Positions 14,829 to 20,624 of a DNA stretch of 20,624 nt are shown here, piece by piece. The translations under genes and the position numbers were made by a program. Origin of the DNA: CAYOHG01 sp964465125 (GTDB lineage Bacteria > Planctomycetota > Phycisphaerae > UBA1845 > Fen-1342); assembly GCA_964465125.1 (NCBI GenBank), contig CAYXIO010000066.1, positions 1 through 20,624 of the forward strand, in the 5' to 3' direction. Position 1 is the stretch's first letter; each line of letters begins with the position of its first letter. The notes under the pieces were generated by a model. That model made no database searches and was not told the DNA's origin. It saw only the letters and a program-made list of their open reading frames with translations.

Positions 14829-15521
14829 GTGGGTCAGAAGTGTCATCCGGTCGGGTTTCGCGTGGGCGTGACGGAAGGCTGGCAGTCGCGCTGGTACGCC
14901 CCCAAGGCAGCCTTCGGGACCTTCTTGGTCGAGGACCAGAAGATCCGCCGGTTCGTGAATGCCGAGCTGAACGACAAGCCCCCCTACGCGGGCGTGTCCC
15001 GCGTCGAGATCGAGCGCACGCGCGACGAGGTCAAGGTCGTGCTGCACACCGCCCGGCCCGGCGTCGTGATCGGCGCCAAGGGCGCCGAGGTGGACAAGCT
15101 CAAGGAGCGCCTGGAAGACCTGATCGAGCGCCGCGTCAACGTCAGCATCAACGAAGTCAAGAACCCCGACCTCGACGCTCGGCTGATCGGCGCGTCCATC
15201 GCCGAGCAGCTCAAGAAGCGCAGCAGCTTCCGCCGCGTCATGAAGCAGAAGTGCGAGTCGGCGATCAACGCCGGCGCCCGCGGCGTGAAGATCATCTGCT
15301 CGGGGCGTCTGGGCGGCGCGGAGCTGGCCCGGACGGAGAAGCAGATGCTCGGCTCGATTCCGCTCCAGAAACTGCAAGCCGAGGTGGACTACGCGGTGAC
15401 GCACTGCACCACCACGGTCGGCGTGCTGGGAATCAAGGTCTGGGTGTACAAGGGTGAATACGGCGAGGCGCCGCTGCCGAGCGAGAGCGCGCCTCGATTC
15501 CGCCGGCGGATGCGTCGCTAG
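14829..15521 (+). CDS. rpsC: Small ribosomal subunit protein S3
   Basis: This 230-residue S3 lies at the mRNA entry channel and contributes helicase activity with S4 and S5. It begins GQKCHPVGFRVGVTEGWQSR and has the KH domain loop GAKG at 82-85 within RPGVVIGAKGAEVDKLKERL. The C-terminal domain includes GVKIICSGRLGGAELART and LGIKVWVYKGEY. The start is a GTG with GAGGA at 14818-14822. The length and domain order are ordinary. Confidence 0.98.
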   Translation: MGQKCHPVGFRVGVTEGWQSRWYAPKAAFGTFLVEDQKIRRFVNAELNDKPPYAGVSRVEIERTRDEVKVVLHTARPGVVIGAKGAEVDKLKERLEDLIERRVNVSINEVKNPDLDARLIGASIAEQLKKRSSFRRVMKQKCESAINAGARGVKIICSGRLGGAELARTEKQMLGSIPLQKLQAEVDYAVTHCTTTVGVLGIKVWVYKGEYGEAPLPSESAPRFRRRMRR

Positions 15522-15546
15522 CTCAGCGCGACGGGAGGATTGACTC

Positions 15547-15969
15547 ATGGGCGCCTCGATGCCCAAACGCGTGAAGTGGCGGAAGGCCCAGAAGGGCCGC
15601 ATCCGCGGCAATGCCACCCGAGGCAACACGGTGGCCTATGGCGAGTACGGCCTTCAGTCGCTCGATGCCGGGCGCGTCAACGCCCGCCACATCGAGGCCG
15701 GGCGCGTGGCCGCGACGCATTACTTGCAGCGCGAAGGGCGCATCTTCGTCCGCATCTTCCCGCACAAGCCGGTCACGGCCAAGCCGCTGGAAGTGCGCAT
15801 GGGAACGGGCAAAGGCGAGCCGGTGGTGTGGACCAGCGTAGTGAAGCCCGGCACGGTGATGTACGAAGTCGGCGGGATCTCGGAAGAAGTGGCCCGCGCG
15901 GCGATGCTGCGCGTGGCGGGCAAGCTGCCGGTCCGCTGCCGCTTCGTGAAGCGTCAGCACAGCCTTTAG
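15547..15969 (+). CDS. rplP: Large ribosomal subunit protein L16
   Basis: This 140-residue L16 organises the A-site and tRNA-binding region of the 50S. MPKRVKWRKAQKGRIRG, GEYGLQSLDAGRVNARHIEA and RIFPHKPVTAKPLEVRMGTG are diagnostic. ATG at 15547, preceded by GGGAGG at 15533-15538, gives MGAS before the usual MPKR. The second ATG at 15559 would match the family start more tightly, but spacing from the Shine-Dalgarno favours the first. Confidence 0.97.
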   Translation: MGASMPKRVKWRKAQKGRIRGNATRGNTVAYGEYGLQSLDAGRVNARHIEAGRVAATHYLQREGRIFVRIFPHKPVTAKPLEVRMGTGKGEPVVWTSVVKPGTVMYEVGGISEEVARAAMLRVAGKLPVRCRFVKRQHSL

Positions 15970-15979
15970 GAGCGCGCCG

Positions 15980-16222
15980 GTGACCTCGATCGAGCAGGTT
16001 CGGGCATTGAAAGTGGACGAGCTGCACAATGAGCTCGAGCGGTTGCGCCGGCACCTGTTTGACCTGCGCTCCCAGGCTGTGACCGAGAAGCTCGAGGACC
16101 CGACGCAGCTCGGCAAGACCCGCCGCGACATCGCCCGCATCCTGACGGTGATGCGCGAGCGGAACGTGACCAACGTGGAGCAGACGCAGGCGCACCTGAC
16201 CGCCCAGGCGTCGAAGCGATAA
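15980..16222 (+). CDS. rpmC: Large ribosomal subunit protein L29
   Basis: This 80-residue L29 is a two-helix protein beside the tunnel exit. The core VRALKVDELHNELERLRRHL and KLEDPTQLGKTRRDIARIL match the family. The usual length is 60-70, and the extra residues form a polar C-terminal tail (VTNVEQTQAHLTAQASKR). The start is a GTG with AGGAG ten bases upstream, overlapping the end of rplP. Confidence 0.94.
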   Translation: MTSIEQVRALKVDELHNELERLRRHLFDLRSQAVTEKLEDPTQLGKTRRDIARILTVMRERNVTNVEQTQAHLTAQASKR

Positions 16223-16258
16223 AGGGCGCCTGCGGGCGCGCTTGGAAGGACGCAGCAG

Positions 16259-16561
16259 ATGACGGTTACGCAGACGCCCAGCGCAACGAGCGCGACGCGC
16301 ACCCCGCGGCCGACCCGCATCGGCTTGGTGACCTCGGACGGCCGCAATAAGACCATCCGCGTACGCGTCACGTACAGCGTCCGGCACGCCAAGTACGGCA
16401 AGATGCTGCGGCGCGAGTCGATGCTGCACGCGCATGACGAGAAGAACGAAGCGCGCGTCGGCGATCGGGTCGAGCTGATGGAATGCCGCCCGATCAGCAA
16501 GACCAAGAGCTGGCGGCTGGTCCGCGTCGTGGAGAAGGCGCCGGGCGGAGAAGCGTCATGA
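16259..16561 (+). CDS. rpsQ: Small ribosomal subunit protein S17
   Basis: This 100-residue S17 has an OB fold and binds the 5' domain of 16S rRNA. GLVTSDGRNKTIRVRVTYSV, KYGKMLRRESMLHAHDE and VGDRVELMECRPISKTKSWR are clear. A Thr/Ser/Ala/Pro-rich extension of about 18 residues precedes the core. GGAAGGA lies just upstream of the ATG. The stop overlaps the start of rplN in an ATGA, so the two are translationally coupled. Confidence 0.96.
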   Translation: MTVTQTPSATSATRTPRPTRIGLVTSDGRNKTIRVRVTYSVRHAKYGKMLRRESMLHAHDEKNEARVGDRVELMECRPISKTKSWRLVRVVEKAPGGEAS

Positions 16562-16947
16562 TCACCCAATACACCTGGCTCGACGTGGCCGACAACACCG
16601 GCTGCAAGGACCTGATGTGCATCCAGGTCCTCAAGGGCGGCAGCGCCCGTCAAGGCAAGAAGCGCCTGCGGCGCGGCGGCGTGGGCGACATCGCGATCTG
16701 CTCGGTGAAAAACGTGCTGCCGTCGGCGGAGTTCAAGAAGGGCGACAAGGTGCGCGTCGTAATCGTCCGCACCAAGTACCCCACCCGCCGGCCGGACGGG
16801 TCGTACGTCCGTTTCGACACGAACGCGGCGGTGCTGATCGACGACGAGGGCAATCCGAAGGGCACGCGCGTCTTCGGCCCGGTCGGCCGCGAGCTGCGCG
16901 AGAAGAACTTCGCCAAGATCATCTCACTGGCGGAGGAGGTTTGGTAG
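16558..16947 (+). CDS. rplN: Large ribosomal subunit protein L14
   Basis: This 129-residue L14 (E. coli 123) forms an intersubunit bridge contact. LDVADNTGCKDLMCIQVL, VIVRTKYPTRRPDGSYVRFD and GTRVFGPVGRELREKNFAKI are diagnostic. Compared with E. coli, a basic insert of about seven residues occurs after KGGSARQG, reading KKRLRRGG, before the conserved VGD. The ATG overlaps the rpsQ stop and has GGAG upstream within rpsQ. rplX follows after two bases. Confidence 0.97.
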   Translation: MITQYTWLDVADNTGCKDLMCIQVLKGGSARQGKKRLRRGGVGDIAICSVKNVLPSAEFKKGDKVRVVIVRTKYPTRRPDGSYVRFDTNAAVLIDDEGNPKGTRVFGPVGRELREKNFAKIISLAEEVW

Positions 16948-16949
16948 AC

Positions 16950-17324
16950 ATGGCCGCCCGCATTCGCAAGGACGACATCGTGCAGGTCATCGCCGGCGAC
17001 CACAAAGGCGCCACCGGCAAGGTCCTGCGCGTCGATCTCGACAAGAACCGCGTCTTCGTCGAAGGCGTGAACATGGTGGTCCGGCACGTTCGCCGCTCGC
17101 GCACCGCCCCCCAAGGCGGCCGCGTGCAGAAGGAAGCCCCCCTGCACATGTCAAACGTGATGCCGATGGACCCCAAGACCGGCAAGCCGACGCGCGTGCG
17201 GTTCGCGGTCGAGCGCGACGCCGCCGGTCACGTGGTCGCCAAGCGCCGCGTGAGCGTCAAGGGCACGTTGCTGGGCGAGGTGACCCGCGCCAAGCGGGGC
17301 GCAGCGCGAAAGACGGGAGCGTGA
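16950..17324 (+). CDS. rplX: Large ribosomal subunit protein L24
   Basis: This 124-residue L24 (usual 100-115) is an assembly initiator with a KOW motif. RKDDIVQVIAGDHKGATGKV at the start is the KOW region, and GVNMVVRHVRRSRTAPQGGR and EAPLHMSNVMPMDPKTGKP follow the family. The C-terminal tail is basic and longer than average. The ATG is preceded by GGAGGAGG inside the end of rplN. The stop is three bases before rplE. Confidence 0.96.
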   Translation: MAARIRKDDIVQVIAGDHKGATGKVLRVDLDKNRVFVEGVNMVVRHVRRSRTAPQGGRVQKEAPLHMSNVMPMDPKTGKPTRVRFAVERDAAGHVVAKRRVSVKGTLLGEVTRAKRGAARKTGA

Positions 17325-17327
17325 TCC

Positions 17328-17888
17328 ATGGTACGGCTGCAAAGCAAATACACCGATCAGGTTCTTCCGGCGCTCAAGACCGAGCTGAAGCGCGACAACC
17401 CCATGTCGCTGCCCCGGCTGACCAAGATCGTGATCTCGATGGGCCTGGGCAAGGCGGTGGCCGAGTCCGGCAACAAGTCGGGCGAGAACAAGCGCTTCTC
17501 CGAGGCCCAGGATTGCATGGCGACCATCAGCGGGCAGCGCCCGCTCACCGCCAAGGCCCGCAAGAGCGTCTCGAACTTCAAGGTCCGCACCGGCTATGAC
17601 GTCGGCCTGAAGGTCACGCTCCGCAAGCAGCGGATGTATGAGTTCCTCGACCGGCTGATCTCGGTCGCGGTGCCGCGCGTGCGCGATTTCCGCGGGCTCG
17701 ACCCCGACGGCTTCGACGGCCGCGGCAACTACAACATGGGACTGACCGAGTACGGCGTATTCCCGGAAATCAACCCGGACAAGGTGAACTTTCAGCAGGG
17801 GATGAACATCACGATCTGCACGACGGCGCGCAACGACGGCGAAGCGCGGCGCCTGCTGAGCCTGATGGGCATGCCCTTCCGCAACTAG
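17328..17888 (+). CDS. rplE: Large ribosomal subunit protein L5
   Basis: This 186-residue L5 binds 5S rRNA and contacts the 30S head and P-site tRNA. MSLPRLTKIVISMGLGKAV, ISGQRPLTAKARKSVSNFKV, LRKQRMYEFLDRLISVAVPR and NYNMGLTEYGVFPEINPDKV fit the family throughout, and the length is normal. It starts three bases after rplX. The end of the gene overlaps the GAGGGA used by rpsN. Confidence 0.98.
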   Translation: MVRLQSKYTDQVLPALKTELKRDNPMSLPRLTKIVISMGLGKAVAESGNKSGENKRFSEAQDCMATISGQRPLTAKARKSVSNFKVRTGYDVGLKVTLRKQRMYEFLDRLISVAVPRVRDFRGLDPDGFDGRGNYNMGLTEYGVFPEINPDKVNFQQGMNITICTTARNDGEARRLLSLMGMPFRN

Positions 17889-17896
17889 AGGGACGC

Positions 17897-18082
17897 ATGG
17901 CTCGAACGTCGCTGATCAACAAGGCGCTCAGCAAGCCCCGCTTCAAGGTGCGGGCCTACAACCGCTGCCAGATCTGCGGGCGCCCGCGGGCGGTGTATCG
18001 CAAGTTCAAGGTGTGCCGCATCTGTCTGCGCAATCTGGCCAGCGAGGGGCGGATTCCGGGCATGCGGAAGTCGAGCTGGTAA
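17897..18082 (+). CDS. rpsN: Small ribosomal subunit protein S14, zinc-binding type
   Basis: This is a 61-residue S14 of the short (type Z) class. Four zinc ligands are present as C24-x2-C27 and C40-x2-C43 (CQIC and CRIC). The C-terminus LASEGRIPGMRKSSW is the standard one for this form. Bacteria with regulated zinc stress often carry a second, cysteine-free copy elsewhere, which cannot be seen here. GAGGGA overlaps the rplE stop and lies four bases before the ATG. Confidence 0.97.
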   Translation: MARTSLINKALSKPRFKVRAYNRCQICGRPRAVYRKFKVCRICLRNLASEGRIPGMRKSSW

Positions 18083-18097
18083 CCAGGAAGGATTGCG

Positions 18098-18499
18098 ATG
18101 GCTACAAGCGATCCGATCGCCGACATGTTGACGCGCATCCGCAATGCGAATGCCGTCGGCGCGCGAAAGGTCAACGTCAAGCGAAACAAGGCCTGCGTCG
18201 GCATCGCCGAGGCGCTCAAGCGCGAGGGCTACATCGTGGATTTCGTCCCGATCGAGGACGGAACCCCGCAGGGCGAGCTGCGCCTCGAGCTGAAGTACGG
18301 CGACCGCGGCGAGAAGGTGATTCAGAAGATCGCGCGCCGCAGCAAGCCGGGCTGCCGGGTGTACAGCCCCTGGCACGAGCTGCCCTTCGTGCTGGACGGT
18401 CTGGGCGTCACGATCGTCTCGACCAGCAAGGGCGTGCTCAGCGATCGGGAATGCCGCGATCAACAGGTCGGCGGCGAACTTCTTTGCACGGTATGGTGA
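18098..18499 (+). CDS. rpsH: Small ribosomal subunit protein S8
   Basis: This 133-residue S8 nucleates the central domain of 16S rRNA and, in E. coli, represses the spc operon. DPIADMLTRIRNANAVGARK at the start and the C-terminal GLGVTIVSTSKGVLSDRE and VGGELLCTVW are diagnostic. A GGAAGGA lies upstream of the ATG. The length is normal, and rplF follows six bases after the stop. Confidence 0.98.
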   Translation: MATSDPIADMLTRIRNANAVGARKVNVKRNKACVGIAEALKREGYIVDFVPIEDGTPQGELRLELKYGDRGEKVIQKIARRSKPGCRVYSPWHELPFVLDGLGVTIVSTSKGVLSDRECRDQQVGGELLCTVW

Positions 18500-18505
18500 G
18501 CTGAG

Positions 18506-19102
18506 ATGTCACGAATCGGCAAACAACCTGTCAAGCTGCCTGCCGGCGTGAAGGCCGAGATCTCCGGATCAACGGTCAAGATCACCGGTCCCAAGGGCAA
18601 CCTGAGCTGGAGCGTCCCGCGCGCCATCAGCGCTGCCGTCCAGGGCGGCAGCGTCGTGGTCCAGCGCGCCGACGACCTGCGCGAGACCCGCGCGCTGCAC
18701 GGGCTCAGCCGGGCGCTGATCCAGAACATGGTGCTCGGCGTGTCCCAGGGCTTCAGCGTCGGGCTCGAGCTCTACGGCACCGGCTACAGCGCCAACCTGC
18801 AAGGCCGCAAGCTGCTGGTGAACTGCGGGTTCATGGGCCGCGGCGTCGGCAAGCCGGCGCAGTTCGAGGTGCCGCTTCCGGACGGTGTCGACGTCAAGGT
18901 CGAAGTGCCGCAGTCGCGCGGCAACACCGAGCCGGCCCGCTTCACCGTCAGCGGGATCGACAAGCAGGCGGTGACCGAGTTTGCGGCTCGGATCCGCAAG
19001 ATCCGCAAAGCCGAGCCGTACCTCGGCAAGGGTTTCCGCTACGTGGGTGAGCAGATTCGGCGCAAGGCCGGCAAGGTGTTCGCGGGTGGCGGCGGCGGTT
19101 GA
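18506..19102 (+). CDS. rplF: Large ribosomal subunit protein L6
   Basis: This 198-residue L6 (usual about 178) has two related alpha/beta domains near the factor-binding site. SRIGKQPVKLPAGVKAEISG, ITGPKGNLSWSVP, GVSQGFSVGLELYGTGYSA and ISGIDKQAVTEFA-type sequence (here VSGIDKQAVTEFAARIRKIR) and EPYLGKGFRYVGEQIRRKAG are clear. The extra length is spread over loops and a Gly-rich tail (FAGGGGG). The Shine-Dalgarno is weak (GGTGAG), so coupling to rpsH is likely. Confidence 0.97.
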   Translation: MSRIGKQPVKLPAGVKAEISGSTVKITGPKGNLSWSVPRAISAAVQGGSVVVQRADDLRETRALHGLSRALIQNMVLGVSQGFSVGLELYGTGYSANLQGRKLLVNCGFMGRGVGKPAQFEVPLPDGVDVKVEVPQSRGNTEPARFTVSGIDKQAVTEFAARIRKIRKAEPYLGKGFRYVGEQIRRKAGKVFAGGGGG

Positions 19103-19128
19103 TCCGACCGGCCACGAGGACGCGTTTT

Positions 19129-19497
19129 ATGAACGAGAAACTGGTCAAGCATGTTCGCCTCGCTCGCCGCGTGCGGCGCGTGCGAAAGCGGGTCCTTGGA
19201 AACGCGCAGCGGCCGCGCCTCGCGGTCTCGCGCTTCAATCGCAGCATCTACGCTCAGATCATCGACGATCTCGCCGGGACCACGCTCTGCGCAATCTCGT
19301 CGTCCTCGAAGGAGATTCGCGCGCAGCACGGCTACGGCGGAAACGCCAAGGCGGCGGCGGCGGTCGGCAAGTCGCTGGGAGAAAAGGCCCGCGCGCTGGG
19401 CATCAGCGAAGTCTGCTTCGATCGGCGCGGCCGGCGCTTTCACGGCCGCATCAAGGCCCTGGCGGACGCGGCCCGCGAGGCCGGACTGAAGTTCTAA
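19129..19497 (+). CDS. rplR: Large ribosomal subunit protein L18
   Basis: This 122-residue L18 is a 5S rRNA binding protein. The basic N-terminus NEKLVKHVRLARRVRRVRKR, then RPRLAVSRFNRSIYAQIIDD and VGKSLGEKARALGISEVCFD and the end RGRRFHGRIKALADAAREAG are diagnostic. I chose ATG at 19129 over an in-frame TTG at 19099, because the TTG lies within the end of rplF and the ATG has GAGG about ten bases upstream. Confidence 0.96.
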   Translation: MNEKLVKHVRLARRVRRVRKRVLGNAQRPRLAVSRFNRSIYAQIIDDLAGTTLCAISSSSKEIRAQHGYGGNAKAAAAVGKSLGEKARALGISEVCFDRRGRRFHGRIKALADAAREAGLKF

Positions 19498-19516
19498 CGA
19501 CTGAGGATCAACGGCT

Positions 19517-20065
19517 ATGGCGCGTGCGCCCCGCAGAGAAGAACGGCAAGAGGAATCCGGATTCGAAGACGTCCTGGTGAAGCTTTACCGCTGCGCTTGC
19601 GTCGTCAAGGGCGGTCGGCGCTTCTCCTTCGGCGCCCTGGTCGTCGTCGGCGACCGGCGCGGACACGTCGGGCTCGGCTACGGCAAAGCCAATGAAGTGC
19701 CCCAGGCGGTCGAGAAAGGCGTGAAGCAGGGCCGCCGCCGGCTGCTTGACATTCCGCTCCGCGGCACCACCATCCCGCACCGCGCCATCGGCAGGTACGG
19801 CGCTAGCCGAATCGTCCTGATCCCCGCCGCCGAGGGTACCGGCGTCATCGCCGGCTCCGCCCCGCGCGCCGTGCTCGAGCTGGCCGGCGTCAAAGACGTG
19901 CTGACCAAGGTGTACGGCTCCCCGAACCCCAAGAACCTGGTGAAGGCGACGCTCGACGGGCTCAAGCAACTGCGCACCCGTTCGCAGATGGAGAAGCTCC
20001 GCGGCGTGAAGATTCGAATCGCCCGACGTGCCCGTACCGGCGAGCCGGCGGTTGCCACGGCCTGA
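19517..20065 (+). CDS. rpsE: Small ribosomal subunit protein S5
   Basis: This 182-residue S5 affects decoding fidelity. The double-stranded RNA-binding-like N domain contains FSFGALVVVGDRRGHVGLGY and KANEVPQAVEKGVKQGRRRL. The C domain contains IVLIPAAEGTGVIAGSAPRA and VYGSPNPKNLVKATLDGLKQ. GAGGAT lies upstream of the ATG. In many bacteria rpmD (L30) follows directly, but here the next gene after 47 bases is rplO. Confidence 0.98.
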   Translation: MARAPRREERQEESGFEDVLVKLYRCACVVKGGRRFSFGALVVVGDRRGHVGLGYGKANEVPQAVEKGVKQGRRRLLDIPLRGTTIPHRAIGRYGASRIVLIPAAEGTGVIAGSAPRAVLELAGVKDVLTKVYGSPNPKNLVKATLDGLKQLRTRSQMEKLRGVKIRIARRARTGEPAVATA

Positions 20066-20112
20066 TGAGGAGCCTGCCGCGGAACTCGCGGCGATAGCGA
20101 GGAACTCGACCC

Positions 20113-20624
20113 ATGATGATCGCCAATATCACCACCCAGGCCGGCCGACATAAACGCCGCAAGCGCGTCGGCCGCGGCGAGGCCAGCGGCCACGGCAAGA
20201 CCTGCTGCCGCGGCAACAAGGGCATGCAGTCGCGTTCCGGTCCCCGGCCTCACCCGCTCCATGAAGGCGGGCAGACCCCGGTGTACCGTCGACTGGCCAA
20301 GCGCGGCTTCAGCAACTTCAACTTCCGCTGCGAATACGCGCCGGTCAATCTGAGCGAGATTGCGGCGAACTACTCCGCCGGCGAGTCCGTCTCGCCGCAG
20401 TCGCTCGCCGAGCGCGGGCTGCTGCGTGATCCGGGCGACCGGGTCAAGATCCTTGGCAAGGAAGGACTCACGCTCAAGCTGACGGTCAGCGCACATGCAT
20501 TCAGCAATGGCGCCCGCGCCGCGATCGAGAAGGCCGGCGGCACCGTGCAGGTGATCGCCCGCCGCGATCCTGCGGCCCTGGCCAAGGCCAAGCGTCGACA
20601 GGCCGGCAAGCCGGCCAAGTCGTC
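20113..20624 (+). CDS. rplO: Large ribosomal subunit protein L15, 3' end outside window
   Basis: The first 170 codons of L15 are present and run off the right edge with no stop. The N-terminus MMIANITTQAGRHKRRKRVG, then GEASGHGKTCCRGNKGMQSR and HEGGQTPVYRRLAKRGFSN match the glycine-rich L15 N-terminal region. The C-terminal part, LTLKLTVSAHAFSNGARAAI, is the rRNA-binding domain. ATG at 20113 and ATG at 20116 are both possible. GAGG at 20099-20102 suits the first. The fragment already exceeds the usual length of about 145, with an Ala/Lys-rich C-terminal extension beginning. Confidence 0.95.
   Translation, partial: MMIANITTQAGRHKRRKRVGRGEASGHGKTCCRGNKGMQSRSGPRPHPLHEGGQTPVYRRLAKRGFSNFNFRCEYAPVNLSEIAANYSAGESVSPQSLAERGLLRDPGDRVKILGKEGLTLKLTVSAHAFSNGARAAIEKAGGTVQVIARRDPAALAKAKRRQAGKPAKS

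Noticed and set aside
14208..15629. 473-codon open frame on the minus strand
   Set aside because: It runs antisense across rpsS, rplV and rpsC, which are certain genes.
1..20624. Mobile elements, CRISPR arrays, tRNA or rRNA genes
   Set aside because: I looked for transposase motifs, terminal inverted repeats, regular short repeats and tRNA-like or rRNA sequence and found none. The gene content is core chromosome.

Overview
The window is GC-rich bacterial DNA, densely coding, with very short gaps inside operons and GTG starts on several genes. The gene set suggests an uncultivated member of the Planctomycetota, possibly near the Phycisphaerae. The reasons are a Tat-exported Gfo/Idh/MocA oxidoreductase of the type abundant in that phylum, a merged S10-spc ribosomal cluster with no rpmD (L30) between rpsE and rplO, zinc-type S14, and a PhoH / 7TM-HD / YbeY cluster. 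This placement is inference from sequence feel and gene order. A 16S or marker-gene tree would decide it.

Layout. (1) Bases 1-1634: the start of a DinB-like gene leaves the left edge on the minus strand. Divergent from it is a Tat-signal Gfo/Idh/MocA oxidoreductase. (2) Bases 1758-7568, minus strand: a tight operon read from right to left as phoH, a PgpH-like 7TM-HD phosphodiesterase gene, ybeY, then an MsbA-like ABC exporter gene. (3) Bases 7569-7821: a divergent intergenic region with a plausible promoter for the rightward genes. (4) Bases 7822-11086, plus strand: a membrane-anchored coiled-coil protein with a C-terminal domain that looks beta-rich, a 54-residue single-TM protein, mreB and a divergent mreC. 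This is a cell-shape (elongasome) module whose first two members I cannot name. (5) Bases 11163-20624, plus strand: a good sigma70-type promoter followed by rpsJ, then a strong intrinsic-terminator hairpin, then rplC-rplD-rplW-rplB-rpsS-rplV-rpsC-rplP-rpmC-rpsQ-rplN-rplX-rplE-rpsN-rpsH-rplF-rplR-rpsE and a partial rplO running off the right edge.

How the genes work together. The minus-strand operon combines rRNA maturation (YbeY, with its usual partner PhoH) and probable cyclic-di-AMP turnover. The plus-strand module builds the MreB cytoskeleton and leads directly into the main ribosomal protein cluster, where many bacteria have the str genes. The window is mostly conserved core genome. I see no mobile elements, CRISPR arrays, tRNAs or rRNAs. 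The most interesting signals are the terminator hairpin that overlaps the rpsJ stop codon inside the S10 operon, and the two unnamed membrane proteins preceding mreB.
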